From Herbaspirillum sp. ASV7 (GTDB taxonomy: Bacteria > Pseudomonadota > Gammaproteobacteria > Burkholderiales > Burkholderiaceae_D): a DNA stretch of 64,000 nt. Positions within the stretch are counted from its first letter, which is position 1. Every line of letters begins with the position of its first letter. The notes under the pieces are model-generated. The model had not been told where the DNA came from, did not search any database, and saw only the letters and a program-made list of their open reading frames with translations. The translations under genes were made by a program, and so were the position numbers. Positions 1-8,731 of the stretch are shown piece after piece. The stretch lies in the NCBI RefSeq assembly GCF_016429215.1, contig NZ_JAELUH010000022.1, positions 1 through 64,000 on the forward strand. The letters run 5' to 3'.

Positions 1-184
1 CTACCCGGAGTGCATGCCACATGCCCGTCACGTTGCCACGCTGGGGCAGGTCTATTTCGCCCAGGGGCGGGCGTTGGCGGCAGAGCAAGCACAACCGCTT
101 TACCTGCGCAACAAGGTCGCCCTGACCACTGCGGAGCGCGAATTGCGCGATGCGGGCAAGGGCGCCGCCAAGGGAGCGGCATGA
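1..184 (+). CDS. tsaB: TsaB, tRNA threonylcarbamoyladenosine biosynthesis protein (3' end only)
   Basis: Only the last 60 codons are present; the gene starts upstream of the window and reads in the frame beginning at base 2. The tail contains PLYLRNKVALTTAER, which is the typical C-terminal signature of TsaB. TsaB is the non-catalytic ASKHA-fold partner of TsaD in forming the t6A modification at position 37 of ANN-decoding tRNAs. The stop codon overlaps the rimI start in an ATGA at 181-184, so the two are probably translationally coupled. tsaB-rimI adjacency is common in proteobacteria and supports both calls. Confidence 0.85.
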   Translation, partial: YPECMPHARHVATLGQVYFAQGRALAAEQAQPLYLRNKVALTTAERELRDAGKGAAKGAA

Positions 185-678
185 ATAGCCTGGTCCTGCC
201 GGCGCGGGAAGTCGTCCACGCCGGCTATGGCACCCTGCAGTTCGCCGCCCTGGCGCAGGCAGACCTGGATGCCGTGGTCGAGATCGAAGAGGCGGTCTAC
301 TCGCATCCCTGGACGCGCGGCAATTTCCAGGATTCGCTCTATAGCGGCTACCAGGCGCAGACCCTGCGGGATGCCGACGGGCAGTTGCTGGGATATTTCC
401 TGGTCATGCTGGCAGTGGACGAGGCGCACCTGCTCAATATCAGCGTGGCCCAGGCCCATCAGCACAAGGGGCTGGGCCGGCTGCTACTGGACCAGGCCAC
501 GGCCGTGGCACGCCAGCACCACATGCAGACCATGTTGCTGGAAGTGCGCGAGTCCAATGTGCATGCGGCCAAGGTCTACCGCCACTATGGATTTGCCGAG
601 ATCGGCCGGCGCAAGAACTACTATCCCGCCGCCAACCAGTCCCGTGAAGGGGCCATCGTCATGAGCATGCCGTTATGA
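181..678 (+). CDS. rimI: RimI, ribosomal protein S18 alanine N-acetyltransferase
   Basis: This is a 165-residue GNAT acetyltransferase. The family acetylates the N-terminal alanine of ribosomal protein S18. The acetyl-CoA binding loop is visible as QHKGLGRLLL (about residues 94-103), followed by LLEVRESN (119-126) with the usual acidic residues and the VYRHYGF segment (132-138) that carries the conserved tyrosine. I chose the ATG at 181, inside the tsaB stop overlap, because the alternative upstream start at base 10 would run through tsaB. The gene also overlaps the next one by ATGA at 675-678, so tsaB, rimI and the glycosylase gene form one coupled unit. Confidence 0.9.
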   Translation: MNSLVLPAREVVHAGYGTLQFAALAQADLDAVVEIEEAVYSHPWTRGNFQDSLYSGYQAQTLRDADGQLLGYFLVMLAVDEAHLLNISVAQAHQHKGLGRLLLDQATAVARQHHMQTMLLEVRESNVHAAKVYRHYGFAEIGRRKNYYPAANQSREGAIVMSMPL

Positions 679-1694
679 GTGAAGAATTGAAACAGGAAGG
701 CGGCTTCGGCTCCTCGCTGGCCCTGCTCGATGCCCTGGGCATCGGACCGGTGTGGGTGCGGCGCGAGCTGGCCGTGGAAGAAGTCGTGGCTGCGGCTGCG
801 GTTGGGAGCGGCGCGCCCGCATTCGCCGAGCTGGCCGAAGCCGAGCCCGTGGTGGCCCGGCAGAGCGAGCCAGCCAGCCAGGTCGCACCGACCGAGACTA
901 CCTCGCCTGCGCCCGCGCCGACGGCCCGGCCGGCACCTGCGCCGGTAGCCGCGCCGCAGCGTCGCAGTGCCCCGGTCGAGGAAGACGGCGGCCCGCCGTC
1001 CTGGCTGGACGAGATGGATTTTGCTGCCTCGGTCGAGCCCATGCCAATGCCCATCCCCGATGGCGACGAGGAAGACGAGGTCCCGGCGGTCGACCCCATC
1101 ATTGCCCGGGTGGCGGCCATGGACTGGCCGGCCCTGAAGCAGCAGGTCGCCGATTGCCGCCGCTGCGGCCTGTGCCAGGGACGCAAGAATACCGTCTTCG
1201 GCGTCGGTGACGAAAAGGCCAAGTGGCTCTTCATCGGCGAAGGCCCCGGCCGCAATGAGGACATGCAGGGCGAGCCATTCGTCGGCCCGGCCGGCAAGCT
1301 GCTCGACAACATGCTCGCGGCCATGGGTGTGAAGCGGGGCGAGAACGCCTATATCGCCAATATCGTCAAATGCCGTCCGACCGACGACAACGGCCGTGAC
1401 CGTCCGCCTTCGCCCCAGGAAGTGGCCGCCTGCCTGCCTTACCTGCAGCGCCAGATCGCCCTGATCCAGCCTACCGTGCTGGTGGCGCTGGGCAAGACGG
1501 CGGCCCTCGCGTTGCTGGGCCTGGATCCGGCCACGCCGGTGTCGCGCTTGCGCGGCACGGTGCATCGCTATCAGGACCTGCCGCTGGTGGTGACCTATCA
1601 CCCGGCCTATCTGCTGCGTACGCTCAATGACAAGAGCCGCGCCTGGGCCGATCTCTGCCTGGCGATGAGCACCTACCAGGCGCAACCGCGCTGA
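675..1694 (+). CDS. Family 4 uracil-DNA glycosylase (iron-sulfur type)
   Basis: The 339-residue protein removes uracil from DNA. The catalytic domain begins near residue 150. Motif 1 reads GEGPGRNEDMQGEPFVGPAG (188-207) and the C-terminal motif is TYHPAYLLR with His309. Candidate [4Fe-4S] ligands are Cys161, Cys164 and/or Cys167, and Cys233 plus Cys253, the last pair lying in KCRP and EVAACLP as in the family. Family 4 enzymes are usually about 200 residues long. Here about 150 residues precede the domain: a conserved-looking start (about 1-35), an Ala/Pro/Glu-rich linker (about 40-100) and an acidic stretch (about 128-140). The start overlaps the rimI stop. Confidence 0.88.
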   Translation: MSEELKQEGGFGSSLALLDALGIGPVWVRRELAVEEVVAAAAVGSGAPAFAELAEAEPVVARQSEPASQVAPTETTSPAPAPTARPAPAPVAAPQRRSAPVEEDGGPPSWLDEMDFAASVEPMPMPIPDGDEEDEVPAVDPIIARVAAMDWPALKQQVADCRRCGLCQGRKNTVFGVGDEKAKWLFIGEGPGRNEDMQGEPFVGPAGKLLDNMLAAMGVKRGENAYIANIVKCRPTDDNGRDRPPSPQEVAACLPYLQRQIALIQPTVLVALGKTAALALLGLDPATPVSRLRGTVHRYQDLPLVVTYHPAYLLRTLNDKSRAWADLCLAMSTYQAQPR

Positions 1695-1698
1695 GATC

Positions 1699-2733
1699 AT
1701 GAAGCAGGATACCGGCGGCAGCCCTGCGTCAACTCCGGAGAGTCACCAGGCGCGCTTCCATCGGCGCTGGCCGGCGCTGCGCGATCCGCATGTGCGGGCC
1801 CTGGCCTGGCTGCTCTATGCGCCGGACTTGCTGGCCGCAGACGCGCCGTGCTGGGAAGGGCAGATTGCCACGCTCGGGCCGATCTCGCCCGAGGTGGCCG
1901 GCTGGCTGCACGACCTGCAGGACGATCCGGCCCTGCATGCCGCTCTGTTGGCGCATCTGGCGCACAATCCCTCGGCCCGGCTGGGGCGCTATGCGGAAAA
2001 GCTGCTGGGTTTCTATCTGCAGCAGCAGGGCTGGCTGGTGGCAGCCAATCTGCAGGTACGCAACAACCAGGCGGGCGCGCGTGAGACCCTGGGCGAGTTC
2101 GACTTCCTGGTCCATCCGCCCGAGAGTGCGGACGATACCACCCTGGTGCATTGGGAGTTCGCTACCAAGTTCTACCTGCTGGAGCCAGGGGCGGGCGGCG
2201 ACGCCGACGCCTTCGTCGGCCCCAACCTGGCCGACTCCCTGGGTCGCAAGATGCGCAAGATCATGGAGCAGCAATTGCAGCTCTCGCGCCATCCGGCGGC
2301 CGCAGCGGTGCTGCCGGCGCCGGTTACCTGGGCCGGGGCACTGGTGAAGGGCTGGTTGTTCTACCGGGAGGGCGTGCCGATGGCGCTGCCGGCCTCCATG
2401 GGGATCGCCGCCGACCACTGCCGTGGGTTCTGGTGCGACAGCCACGGTCTGCGGGCAGCGCACCAACCGGAGGACCGCTACCTGATCCTCGCGCGGCTGT
2501 CCTGGCTGGCCCCGGCGCGGGCACCCCTGATCCAGGGCCTGACGCTGGATGCCTTGCTGGATAAGCTGGAGCAGGGTTTCCAGGCCGACCAGAGTCCGGT
2601 GATGGTGGCGCGCTGCAGGATCGAGGCAGGGGGAGAGGCGGAGTTGATCGAGACCGATCGCGGATTCGTCGTGCCCCCGCAGTGGGAGCAACGTGCCGCC
2701 GCCACCGTGCGGCACGCCGTGATCAGAGTGTGA
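1699..2733 (+). CDS. DUF1853 family protein, possible PD-(D/E)XK-type fold
   Basis: This 344-residue protein has the hallmarks of the DUF1853 family: a GEFDFLV segment (132-138) followed by HWEFATKFYL (151-160). The spacing of Glu100, Asp135 and Glu153/Lys157 resembles the acidic-acidic-lysine layout of PD-(D/E)XK nucleases, but the final motif is ExxxK rather than ExK, so nuclease activity is only an inference. There is no signal peptide or membrane segment, so it is probably cytoplasmic. It starts 4 bp after the glycosylase stop, which puts it at the end of the tsaB-rimI-udg unit. The function of the family is not known to me. Confidence 0.7.
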   Translation: MKQDTGGSPASTPESHQARFHRRWPALRDPHVRALAWLLYAPDLLAADAPCWEGQIATLGPISPEVAGWLHDLQDDPALHAALLAHLAHNPSARLGRYAEKLLGFYLQQQGWLVAANLQVRNNQAGARETLGEFDFLVHPPESADDTTLVHWEFATKFYLLEPGAGGDADAFVGPNLADSLGRKMRKIMEQQLQLSRHPAAAAVLPAPVTWAGALVKGWLFYREGVPMALPASMGIAADHCRGFWCDSHGLRAAHQPEDRYLILARLSWLAPARAPLIQGLTLDALLDKLEQGFQADQSPVMVARCRIEAGGEAELIETDRGFVVPPQWEQRAAATVRHAVIRV

Positions 2734-2740
2734 GCGCTGC

Positions 2741-4012
2741 TCAGTGGTGGGGATGCTTGTCCTCGCCGATCAGCGCCAGCGAGTCATGCTCGCGCTGGTT
2801 GGCGGCGTGGCGACGCATGATCAGCAACATGATCCCGGCCACGAAGGAGCCGAAGATGATGATCACGGTATTCACATCCAGGTTCATGCGCACCATGAAG
2901 GCATACAGCACCAGCATGGTCAGCACCGAGAGGTTTTCATTGAAGTTCTGGACCGCGATCGAATGGCCGGCGCTCATGAGCACGTGGCCGCGGTGCTGCA
3001 GCAGCGCGTTCATCGGCACCACGAAATACCCCGACAGCGCGCCGATGATCACCAGCAGCGGATAGGCCACCCAGACCGAGCTGGTGGTGGTCATGAGCAT
3101 CACCACGATGCCCATGATGATGCCCAGCGGCATCACCGACAAGGACTTCTTCAGTGGCACGAAGCGGGCCGCGCCCATGGCGCCCAGCGCCACGCCCACG
3201 GCGACGATGCCTTGCAGGATGGCAGCCTTGTCCAGCGGCATGTGCAGCGACTTCTCGGCCCATTTCAGGACGATGAACTGCAGCGTCGCGCCGGCGCCCC
3301 AGAAGAGCGTGGTCACCGCCAGCGAGATCTGGCCCAGCTTGTCTTTCCAGAGGGTGGTGAAGCAACCGGCGAAATCGACGATCAGGCGGATGGGGTTGCG
3401 TTGCTGGTGTTCGTAGCGGGCGCCGGTATCGGGGATGCTGAAGTTGAACAGCGCGGCGATGATGTAGATGACGGAGATGATGCAAAGTGCTGCTTCGGTG
3501 GGGGTGTCGACCGGGAGGTCGACCAGCGGGAAGTCGAAGCTGAGGATCACCGAGGAGACATGCGGATTGACCAGCGCCCCGCCCAGGACCGTGCCCATGA
3601 TGATGGAGCCGACGGTGAGACCCTCGATCCAGCCATTGGCCGCGACCAGTTTCTCAGGGGGTAGCAATTCGGTGAGGATGCCGTACTTGGCCGGCGAGTA
3701 GGCCGCCGCGCCGAAGCCCACCACCGCATAGGCCAGCAGGGGATGGACGGTGAAGAACATCATCGCGCACCCGACGATCTTGATCATGTTGGTGATCAGC
3801 ATGACCTTGCCCTTCGGGAAGGCGTCGGCGAAGGCGCCCACGAAGGCCGCCAGCAACACGTAGGAAAGCACGAAGAACAGCTTCAGCAGCGGGGTCATCC
3901 ACGCTGGCGAATGCATTTCGGCAAGAAGGGCAATGGCGGCAATGAGCAGCGCGTTATCGGCGAGCGACGAAAAGAATTGCGCCGCCATGATGGTGTAGAA
4001 ACCGCGATTCAT
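2741..4012 (-). CDS. lplT: LplT, lysophospholipid transporter (MFS)
   Basis: This 423-residue polytopic protein of the major facilitator superfamily moves lysophospholipids from the outer to the inner leaflet of the inner membrane for re-acylation. The N terminus (MNRGFYTIMAAQFFSSLADN) is typical of LplT, and about 12 hydrophobic segments follow. In enterobacteria lplT is followed by the acyltransferase gene aas. Here no aas follows: the gene ends 7 bp from the DUF1853 gene, which is on the other strand. It is divergent from alr. It ends in a His-rich tail (EDKHPHH). Confidence 0.85.
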   Translation of the reverse strand: MNRGFYTIMAAQFFSSLADNALLIAAIALLAEMHSPAWMTPLLKLFFVLSYVLLAAFVGAFADAFPKGKVMLITNMIKIVGCAMMFFTVHPLLAYAVVGFGAAAYSPAKYGILTELLPPEKLVAANGWIEGLTVGSIIMGTVLGGALVNPHVSSVILSFDFPLVDLPVDTPTEAALCIISVIYIIAALFNFSIPDTGARYEHQQRNPIRLIVDFAGCFTTLWKDKLGQISLAVTTLFWGAGATLQFIVLKWAEKSLHMPLDKAAILQGIVAVGVALGAMGAARFVPLKKSLSVMPLGIIMGIVVMLMTTTSSVWVAYPLLVIIGALSGYFVVPMNALLQHRGHVLMSAGHSIAVQNFNENLSVLTMLVLYAFMVRMNLDVNTVIIIFGSFVAGIMLLIMRRHAANQREHDSLALIGEDKHPHH

Positions 4013-4084
4013 CCCTGTCCAAGATGTATAACAAATGATGTCCGGCTAGCTTTATACCATGAAACCATCGAGGCTCCGCGATAT

Positions 4085-4102
4085 TAGTCAAACTAGTCAA
4101 AC
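4085..4102. repeat. 9-bp tandem direct repeat in the lplT-alr intergenic region
   Basis: TAGTCAAAC is repeated exactly, head to tail, at 4085-4093 and 4094-4102. On the minus strand each copy supplies a TTTGACTA element resembling a -35 box for lplT. On the plus strand the repeat precedes a TAAAAT -10-like element near 4121. It could be a regulator site or duplicated promoter elements. No regulator can be named from the sequence. Confidence 0.4.
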
Positions 4103-4251
4103 CACGAAGAGGTTCGTCCGGTAAAATGCCCGCTTGTTCCCCGCTGGGCAAAAACTTCCGGGCGAACCTCGGCAGGCTGGCCCCTGGTGGCGTGGCTGGT
4201 CGCGGCGCGCTTTGCCTGATCCGCCCATCGCTTCCAACGCCACTGGACATC

Positions 4252-5340
4252 ATGCCAAGACCGATCGTCGCCTCCATCAGCATTTCCGCACTTCAACACA
4301 ATCTCTCCGTCGCCCGCGCCCATGCACCCAAGGCCCGCGCCTGGGCCGTGGTCAAGGCCAATGGCTATGGCCACGGACTGGAACGCGTCATGCGCGGCTT
4401 TGCGGCAGCCGACGGGCTGGCGCTGATCGAACCCGACTACGCGGTGCGCCTGCGCGAGCTGGGCTGGAGCAAGCCCATCCTGCTGCTGGAAGGTTTCTTC
4501 GAGGCCGACGACCTGCCGGTGCTGGCGCGTCATGACATCCAGTTCGCCGTGCATTGCGAAGAGCAGATTGCCTGGCTGGAGGCCTTCGCTACCGATGCCA
4601 CCGATGCCGCGCTGCACGTGCACCTGAAGATGAACAGCGGCATGAACCGCCTGGGCTTCAAGCCCGATGCCTATCGCGCCGCCTACGAGCGCGTGCGCCG
4701 CATCGCCAGCGTGCGCAGCATCACCATGATGACCCACTTCGCCAATGCCGACGATGCCGGCAACCCCTTGTTGCCGCTGGCCGAACAGGTGCGGCGCTTC
4801 GAGGCCGGCACGCAGGGCCTGGAGGGCGCGCGCAGCCTGTGCAACTCGGCTGGCGACCTGCTCCATGCCGAGCTGGCACATGACTGGGTGCGCCCAGGCG
4901 TGATGCTGTATGGCGGCACGCCTGGTGGCGGCACCGCGGCCGATTTCGGCCTGCGCGCGGCGATGACGCTGGAAAGCCGCATCATCGGCGTGCAGGATGT
5001 GCCGGCCGGCGAGGCCATCGGCTATGGCAGCCGCTTCGTAGCCGACAAGCCGATGAAGGTCGGCGTGGTGGCCTGCGGCTATGCCGACGGCTATCCGCGC
5101 CACGCTCCCAACGGCACGCCGGTGCTGGTCGATGGCGTCAAGACTGGCACTGTGGGGCGGGTCTCGATGGACATGTTGGCGGTGGACCTGACCGACGTGC
5201 CGGGTGCGGCCGTGGGCAGCCATGTCGAATTGTGGGGCGGCAAGCTGCCCATCGACGAGGTAGCCTTCGCGGCCGGTACCATCGGCTATGAATTGATGTG
5301 CGCGCTGGCGCCCCGGGTGGCGGTGCGTGAAGTTGAATAA
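4252..5340 (+). CDS. alr: Alanine racemase
   Basis: This is a PLP-dependent fold-type III enzyme of 362 residues that interconverts L- and D-alanine for peptidoglycan. The PLP lysine lies in AVVKANGYGHG (Lys35) and the second catalytic residue, Tyr258, lies in AIGYGSRF. I chose the ATG at 4252 (MPRPIVASIS), because the reading frame upstream to 4126 would add 42 residues that do not look like an alr N terminus and would shift Lys35 away from its usual position. It sits 44 bp upstream of radA and is divergent from lplT, an arrangement common in betaproteobacteria. Confidence 0.93.
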   Translation: MPRPIVASISISALQHNLSVARAHAPKARAWAVVKANGYGHGLERVMRGFAAADGLALIEPDYAVRLRELGWSKPILLLEGFFEADDLPVLARHDIQFAVHCEEQIAWLEAFATDATDAALHVHLKMNSGMNRLGFKPDAYRAAYERVRRIASVRSITMMTHFANADDAGNPLLPLAEQVRRFEAGTQGLEGARSLCNSAGDLLHAELAHDWVRPGVMLYGGTPGGGTAADFGLRAAMTLESRIIGVQDVPAGEAIGYGSRFVADKPMKVGVVACGYADGYPRHAPNGTPVLVDGVKTGTVGRVSMDMLAVDLTDVPGAAVGSHVELWGGKLPIDEVAFAAGTIGYELMCALAPRVAVREVE

Positions 5341-5384
5341 CGTGAACTGCAGCAAGCGGTTCGACAAGGACTAGCAAGGCGACG

Positions 5385-6770
5385 ATGGCGAAGGTCAAGA
5401 CCAATTACACCTGCACCGAATGTGGTGGCGTCAGCAACAAGTGGGCCGGCCAGTGTCCGGCATGCGGGCAGTGGAACACCCTGGTCGAGACGCTGGTGGA
5501 AACCGGTGGCGGCAACCGCTACTCGGCGCAGCCGCAGGGCCTGGCGCAGACGGCGCCGGTGCTGAGCCTGGCCGACATCGAGGCCATCGACGTGCCGCGC
5601 TTCGGCACCGGCATCGAGGAATTCGACCGCGTGCTGGGCGGCGGCCTGGTGCCCGGTGGCGTGGCCCTGATCGGCGGCGACCCGGGCATCGGCAAGTCGA
5701 CCTTGCTGCTGCAGGCCCTGGCCAATATCTCCAAGTTGAAGAAGGTACTGTATGTGAGCGGCGAAGAGTCCGGCTCGCAGATTGCCTTGCGCGCCAAGCG
5801 GCTGGCCGTGGATGCGCGCGAGCTGCAGCTTCAGGCCGAGATCCAGCTGGAGAAGATCCTGGCCACGCTGGCCGAGCACAAGCCGGAAGTGGCGGTGATC
5901 GACTCCATCCAGACCATCTATTCCGATGCACTGACCTCGGCCCCCGGCTCGGTGGCCCAGGTGCGCGAGTGCGCGGCGCAATTGACGCGTGTGGCCAAGA
6001 CTTCCGGCATCACCATCATCATGGTGGGCCACGTGACCAAGGAGGGCGCGCTGGCCGGCCCCCGGGTGCTGGAACACATCGTCGACACCGTGCTGTACTT
6101 CGAGGGCGATACCCATTCCAGCTTCCGCCTGGTGCGGGCCTTCAAGAACCGTTTTGGCGCGGTCAACGAGCTGGGCGTGTTTGCGATGACGGAGAAGGGC
6201 CTCAAGGGGGTGTCCAACCCGTCGGCGCTGTTCCTGTCGCAGCATGAGAACCAGGTGCCCGGTTCTTGCGTCATGGTGACCCAGGAGGGCACGCGTCCCT
6301 TGCTGGTGGAAATCCAGGCTCTGGTGGACAGCTCGCACGTGCCCAATGCGCGCCGGCTGTCGGTCGGCCTGGAGCAGAACCGGCTGGCCATGCTGCTGGC
6401 GGTGCTGCATCGCCATGCCGGCATTGCCGCCTTCGACCAGGATGTCTTCATCAATGCCGTGGGCGGGGTGAAGATCACCGAGCCCGCTGCCGACCTGGCG
6501 GTGTTGATGGCCATCAACTCCTCCATGCGCAACAAGCCCTTGCCACGGGGACTGGTGGTTTTCGGCGAAGTCGGGCTGGCCGGCGAGATCCGGCCCGCAC
6601 CCCGTGGCCAGGAGCGCCTGCGCGAGGCGGCCAAGCTGGGATTTTCGATTGCCGTCATTCCCAAGGCCAATGCGCCCAAGCAAGCTATCGAAGGACTCAA
6701 GGTGATCGCCGTGGAGCGCATTGACGACGCCTTGCAGAAAGCCCGCGAGATCGACGACTACGCCAGCTGA
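5385..6770 (+). CDS. radA: RadA/Sms, DNA repair and branch-migration ATPase
   Basis: The 461-residue protein has all three RadA parts. The N-terminal four-cysteine zinc finger uses Cys10, Cys13, Cys24 and Cys27. The RecA-like ATPase has a Walker A GGDPGIGKST (97-106) and the RadA-specific KNRFG motif (254-258). The C-terminal Lon-protease-like domain contains NAVGGVKITEPAADLAVLMA. It processes recombination intermediates by extending the D-loop. The likely ribosome site is an AAGGCGACG stretch just before ATG 5385. It is probably co-transcribed with alr. Confidence 0.95.
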   Translation: MAKVKTNYTCTECGGVSNKWAGQCPACGQWNTLVETLVETGGGNRYSAQPQGLAQTAPVLSLADIEAIDVPRFGTGIEEFDRVLGGGLVPGGVALIGGDPGIGKSTLLLQALANISKLKKVLYVSGEESGSQIALRAKRLAVDARELQLQAEIQLEKILATLAEHKPEVAVIDSIQTIYSDALTSAPGSVAQVRECAAQLTRVAKTSGITIIMVGHVTKEGALAGPRVLEHIVDTVLYFEGDTHSSFRLVRAFKNRFGAVNELGVFAMTEKGLKGVSNPSALFLSQHENQVPGSCVMVTQEGTRPLLVEIQALVDSSHVPNARRLSVGLEQNRLAMLLAVLHRHAGIAAFDQDVFINAVGGVKITEPAADLAVLMAINSSMRNKPLPRGLVVFGEVGLAGEIRPAPRGQERLREAAKLGFSIAVIPKANAPKQAIEGLKVIAVERIDDALQKAREIDDYAS

Positions 6771-6776
6771 GGATGG

Positions 6777-7340
6777 TCAGCCGGGGACCTGGAAGGTCAC
6801 GATGACCTGGTTGATCTCACCCTTGACCGGTCCCTCGATGAGGGGGCCGCTTCCCTTGACACGGTAGTAGAGCTGGAATGGCCGCGTGGCATCGCGGCCG
6901 TTGAAGAAGTCGGTGCTGCCGGCGCTGGCCTCGGTGACCGACCAGCAGCTGCCGGCGTCCTGCCAGCACAGCCAGGCCTCGAAACCGGCTGGCTTGCGCG
7001 CCAGACCATAGCGCCAGCTCACCTTGCTGATGATGGAGCCGGGCGGCACCTGGCCAACGACCTGGAATTGCGTGATGTAGTCGGTGTTCTTGGCACGGAT
7101 GTCGGCCCCTGCCACATCGGAGGCATAGGCGGCGGTCGGTCCGTGATGCGAGCCGGCGGGCGTGACCGGCGGTGGTGCCGCTGGCGTGACCGGCGAGACG
7201 ATCACGATCGGCCGGCGCGTATCGGCGTTACCCTGGGGCAGGCTCAGGTTGCGGTCGGCGTAGCTCTGCGCTGCTGCCATTCCTGGCAGGATGCCGGTGG
7301 CCACCAGACCCAGTACCGTGAGAAAGCGCCGCTCACGCAT
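6777..7340 (-). CDS. Exported FlhE-like protein
   Basis: This 187-residue protein has a cleavable signal peptide (MRERRFLTVLGLVATG followed by MAAAQS), a Pro/Ala-rich spacer and a C-terminal domain of about 110 residues. The pattern VSWRY, G-x-x-AWLC, a second Cys, F-x-GRDA, and a final NQVIVTF resembles the periplasmic flagellar protein FlhE. The two cysteines, in WLCW and GSCW, could form a disulfide. I chose the ATG at 7340; the longer frame to 7403 lies inside the kinase gene and has no signal-like start. The gene overlaps the kinase stop by 8 bp, so it is likely in the ompR-envZ operon. No other flagellar gene lies nearby. The family call is by eye. Confidence 0.6.
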   Translation of the reverse strand: MRERRFLTVLGLVATGILPGMAAAQSYADRNLSLPQGNADTRRPIVIVSPVTPAAPPPVTPAGSHHGPTAAYASDVAGADIRAKNTDYITQFQVVGQVPPGSIISKVSWRYGLARKPAGFEAWLCWQDAGSCWSVTEASAGSTDFFNGRDATRPFQLYYRVKGSGPLIEGPVKGEINQVIVTFQVPG

Positions 7341-8694
7341 GACGGCGGTGATTCTGCAGTGGCAGGGTGATCTGCACCAGCAGACCGCCGTGGGTTTCTT
7401 CATGGCCCTTCAACACCAGCTTGCCGTTGTGGCGCAACACGATGCGGTTGACGATGGCCAGCCCCAGTCCCGAACCATTGGCTTGCCCGCGCGCGGTGTC
7501 GAGGCGGGTGAAGGGACGCAGCAGCCGATCGCATTCACTGTCGGGCACCCCGGGGCCATGGTCGCCCACTTCCACCACCACCTGATGACCTTCGATGCGG
7601 CTGCGTACGTCGATCTCGGCGCAGTCGGTGCCGGGCGTCTTGCCGTAGCGGCGGGCGTTTTCGATCAGGTTGCTGAACACCCGGGCCAGCTCGGTGCCGT
7701 TGCCGGCGACGTCGGTGTCGGGCGTGATCCGGGTGGTGATCTTCACGTCGGCCTGGCGTCCCAGCTGGTTGCTGACGTCGGCCAGCAGGCCGGCCAGGTC
7801 GATGCTGGCCAGGCTGCTGGCATCGAAGGGCTTGGCGTAGTCGAGGAACTGGCCAATGATGCTGTCCATCTGGGCCAGGTCGGAATGCATGCCATCCCGC
7901 GATTCGTCGGACAGATTGGCCATCTCGACCTCCAGCTGCATGCGTGCCAGCGGCGTGCGCAGGTCGTGCGAGATGCCGGCCAGGATCAGTGCGCGATCAG
8001 ACTCCACGCGATTGAGGTCGGCCACCATCTGGTTGAAGCTGCGGTTGGCCTCTTCGATCTCGGTGGGACCCGATTCAGGCAAGGGTTCCGGCTGGCGGCC
8101 CTTGGCGATGGCGCGGGCGGCCGCCGTCAGGCGTGCCAGTGGCTGGTTGATCAGGGTGGAGATGAAGACCGCGCCGATCAGCGAGAGGAACAAGGCGATC
8201 GACCCCCAACCCAGCCATTGCAGGCTGGAAGTGCGGTCCAGGCGGCCCCGGTCCAGCATCAGCCAGTACTGGTCGTCGTCGATGTTGAAGCTGATCCAGA
8301 ACCCTTCCACCTCGTTGACGCTGGAGGCGAACAGGGTGTTTTCGTCCAGCGACTGGCGCACGTAGTATTCCAGCTCCGGCACGATGGGGGAGTCCTCGGG
8401 GGGGACGATGCGGTCGCTCTTCTCCAGCGGATAGATGCGGATGCCTTCGTTGCTGGCCAGGTCGAACAGCAGCTCGCGCCGCATCTCCGGTGCGGAGTGT
8501 GTCAGGGCGGCGCGGGTGATGGTCACCACGGAAACGATCTGGGCCGCCAGCTGCTCGGCGCGCGGGCCGCGCTCGACCATGCGGAAGCTGGCCACCCAGG
8601 CCACCATGCTGGCCGTGATCAGGAAGGTCAGGAGGAAGAAGGTGCGCCAGAACAGGCCGTTGCTAAACCATCCTGATTGGGGTCGGACTTTCAT
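7333..8694 (-). CDS. envZ: EnvZ-type sensor histidine kinase
   Basis: This 453-residue membrane kinase has TM1 at about 17-35, a periplasmic sensor region of about 125 residues, TM2 at about 161-181, a HAMP linker, an H-box GISHDLRTPLA with His243, and an HATPase domain with an N box (NLIENARRYG) and GSGLGLAIV. It should phosphorylate the OmpR-type regulator encoded just upstream. I prefer the ATG at 8694 (MKVRPQ) over the in-frame TTG at 8700. The intergenic gap to the regulator gene is 37 bp, and the 3' end overlaps the FlhE-like gene. The signal sensed cannot be read from the sequence. Confidence 0.85.
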   Translation of the reverse strand: MKVRPQSGWFSNGLFWRTFFLLTFLITASMVAWVASFRMVERGPRAEQLAAQIVSVVTITRAALTHSAPEMRRELLFDLASNEGIRIYPLEKSDRIVPPEDSPIVPELEYYVRQSLDENTLFASSVNEVEGFWISFNIDDDQYWLMLDRGRLDRTSSLQWLGWGSIALFLSLIGAVFISTLINQPLARLTAAARAIAKGRQPEPLPESGPTEIEEANRSFNQMVADLNRVESDRALILAGISHDLRTPLARMQLEVEMANLSDESRDGMHSDLAQMDSIIGQFLDYAKPFDASSLASIDLAGLLADVSNQLGRQADVKITTRITPDTDVAGNGTELARVFSNLIENARRYGKTPGTDCAEIDVRSRIEGHQVVVEVGDHGPGVPDSECDRLLRPFTRLDTARGQANGSGLGLAIVNRIVLRHNGKLVLKGHEETHGGLLVQITLPLQNHRRHA

Positions 8695-8731
8695 CGGCAA
8701 GCGGCCTGCAGGTCAGGGGTGAAGCGGGAGA

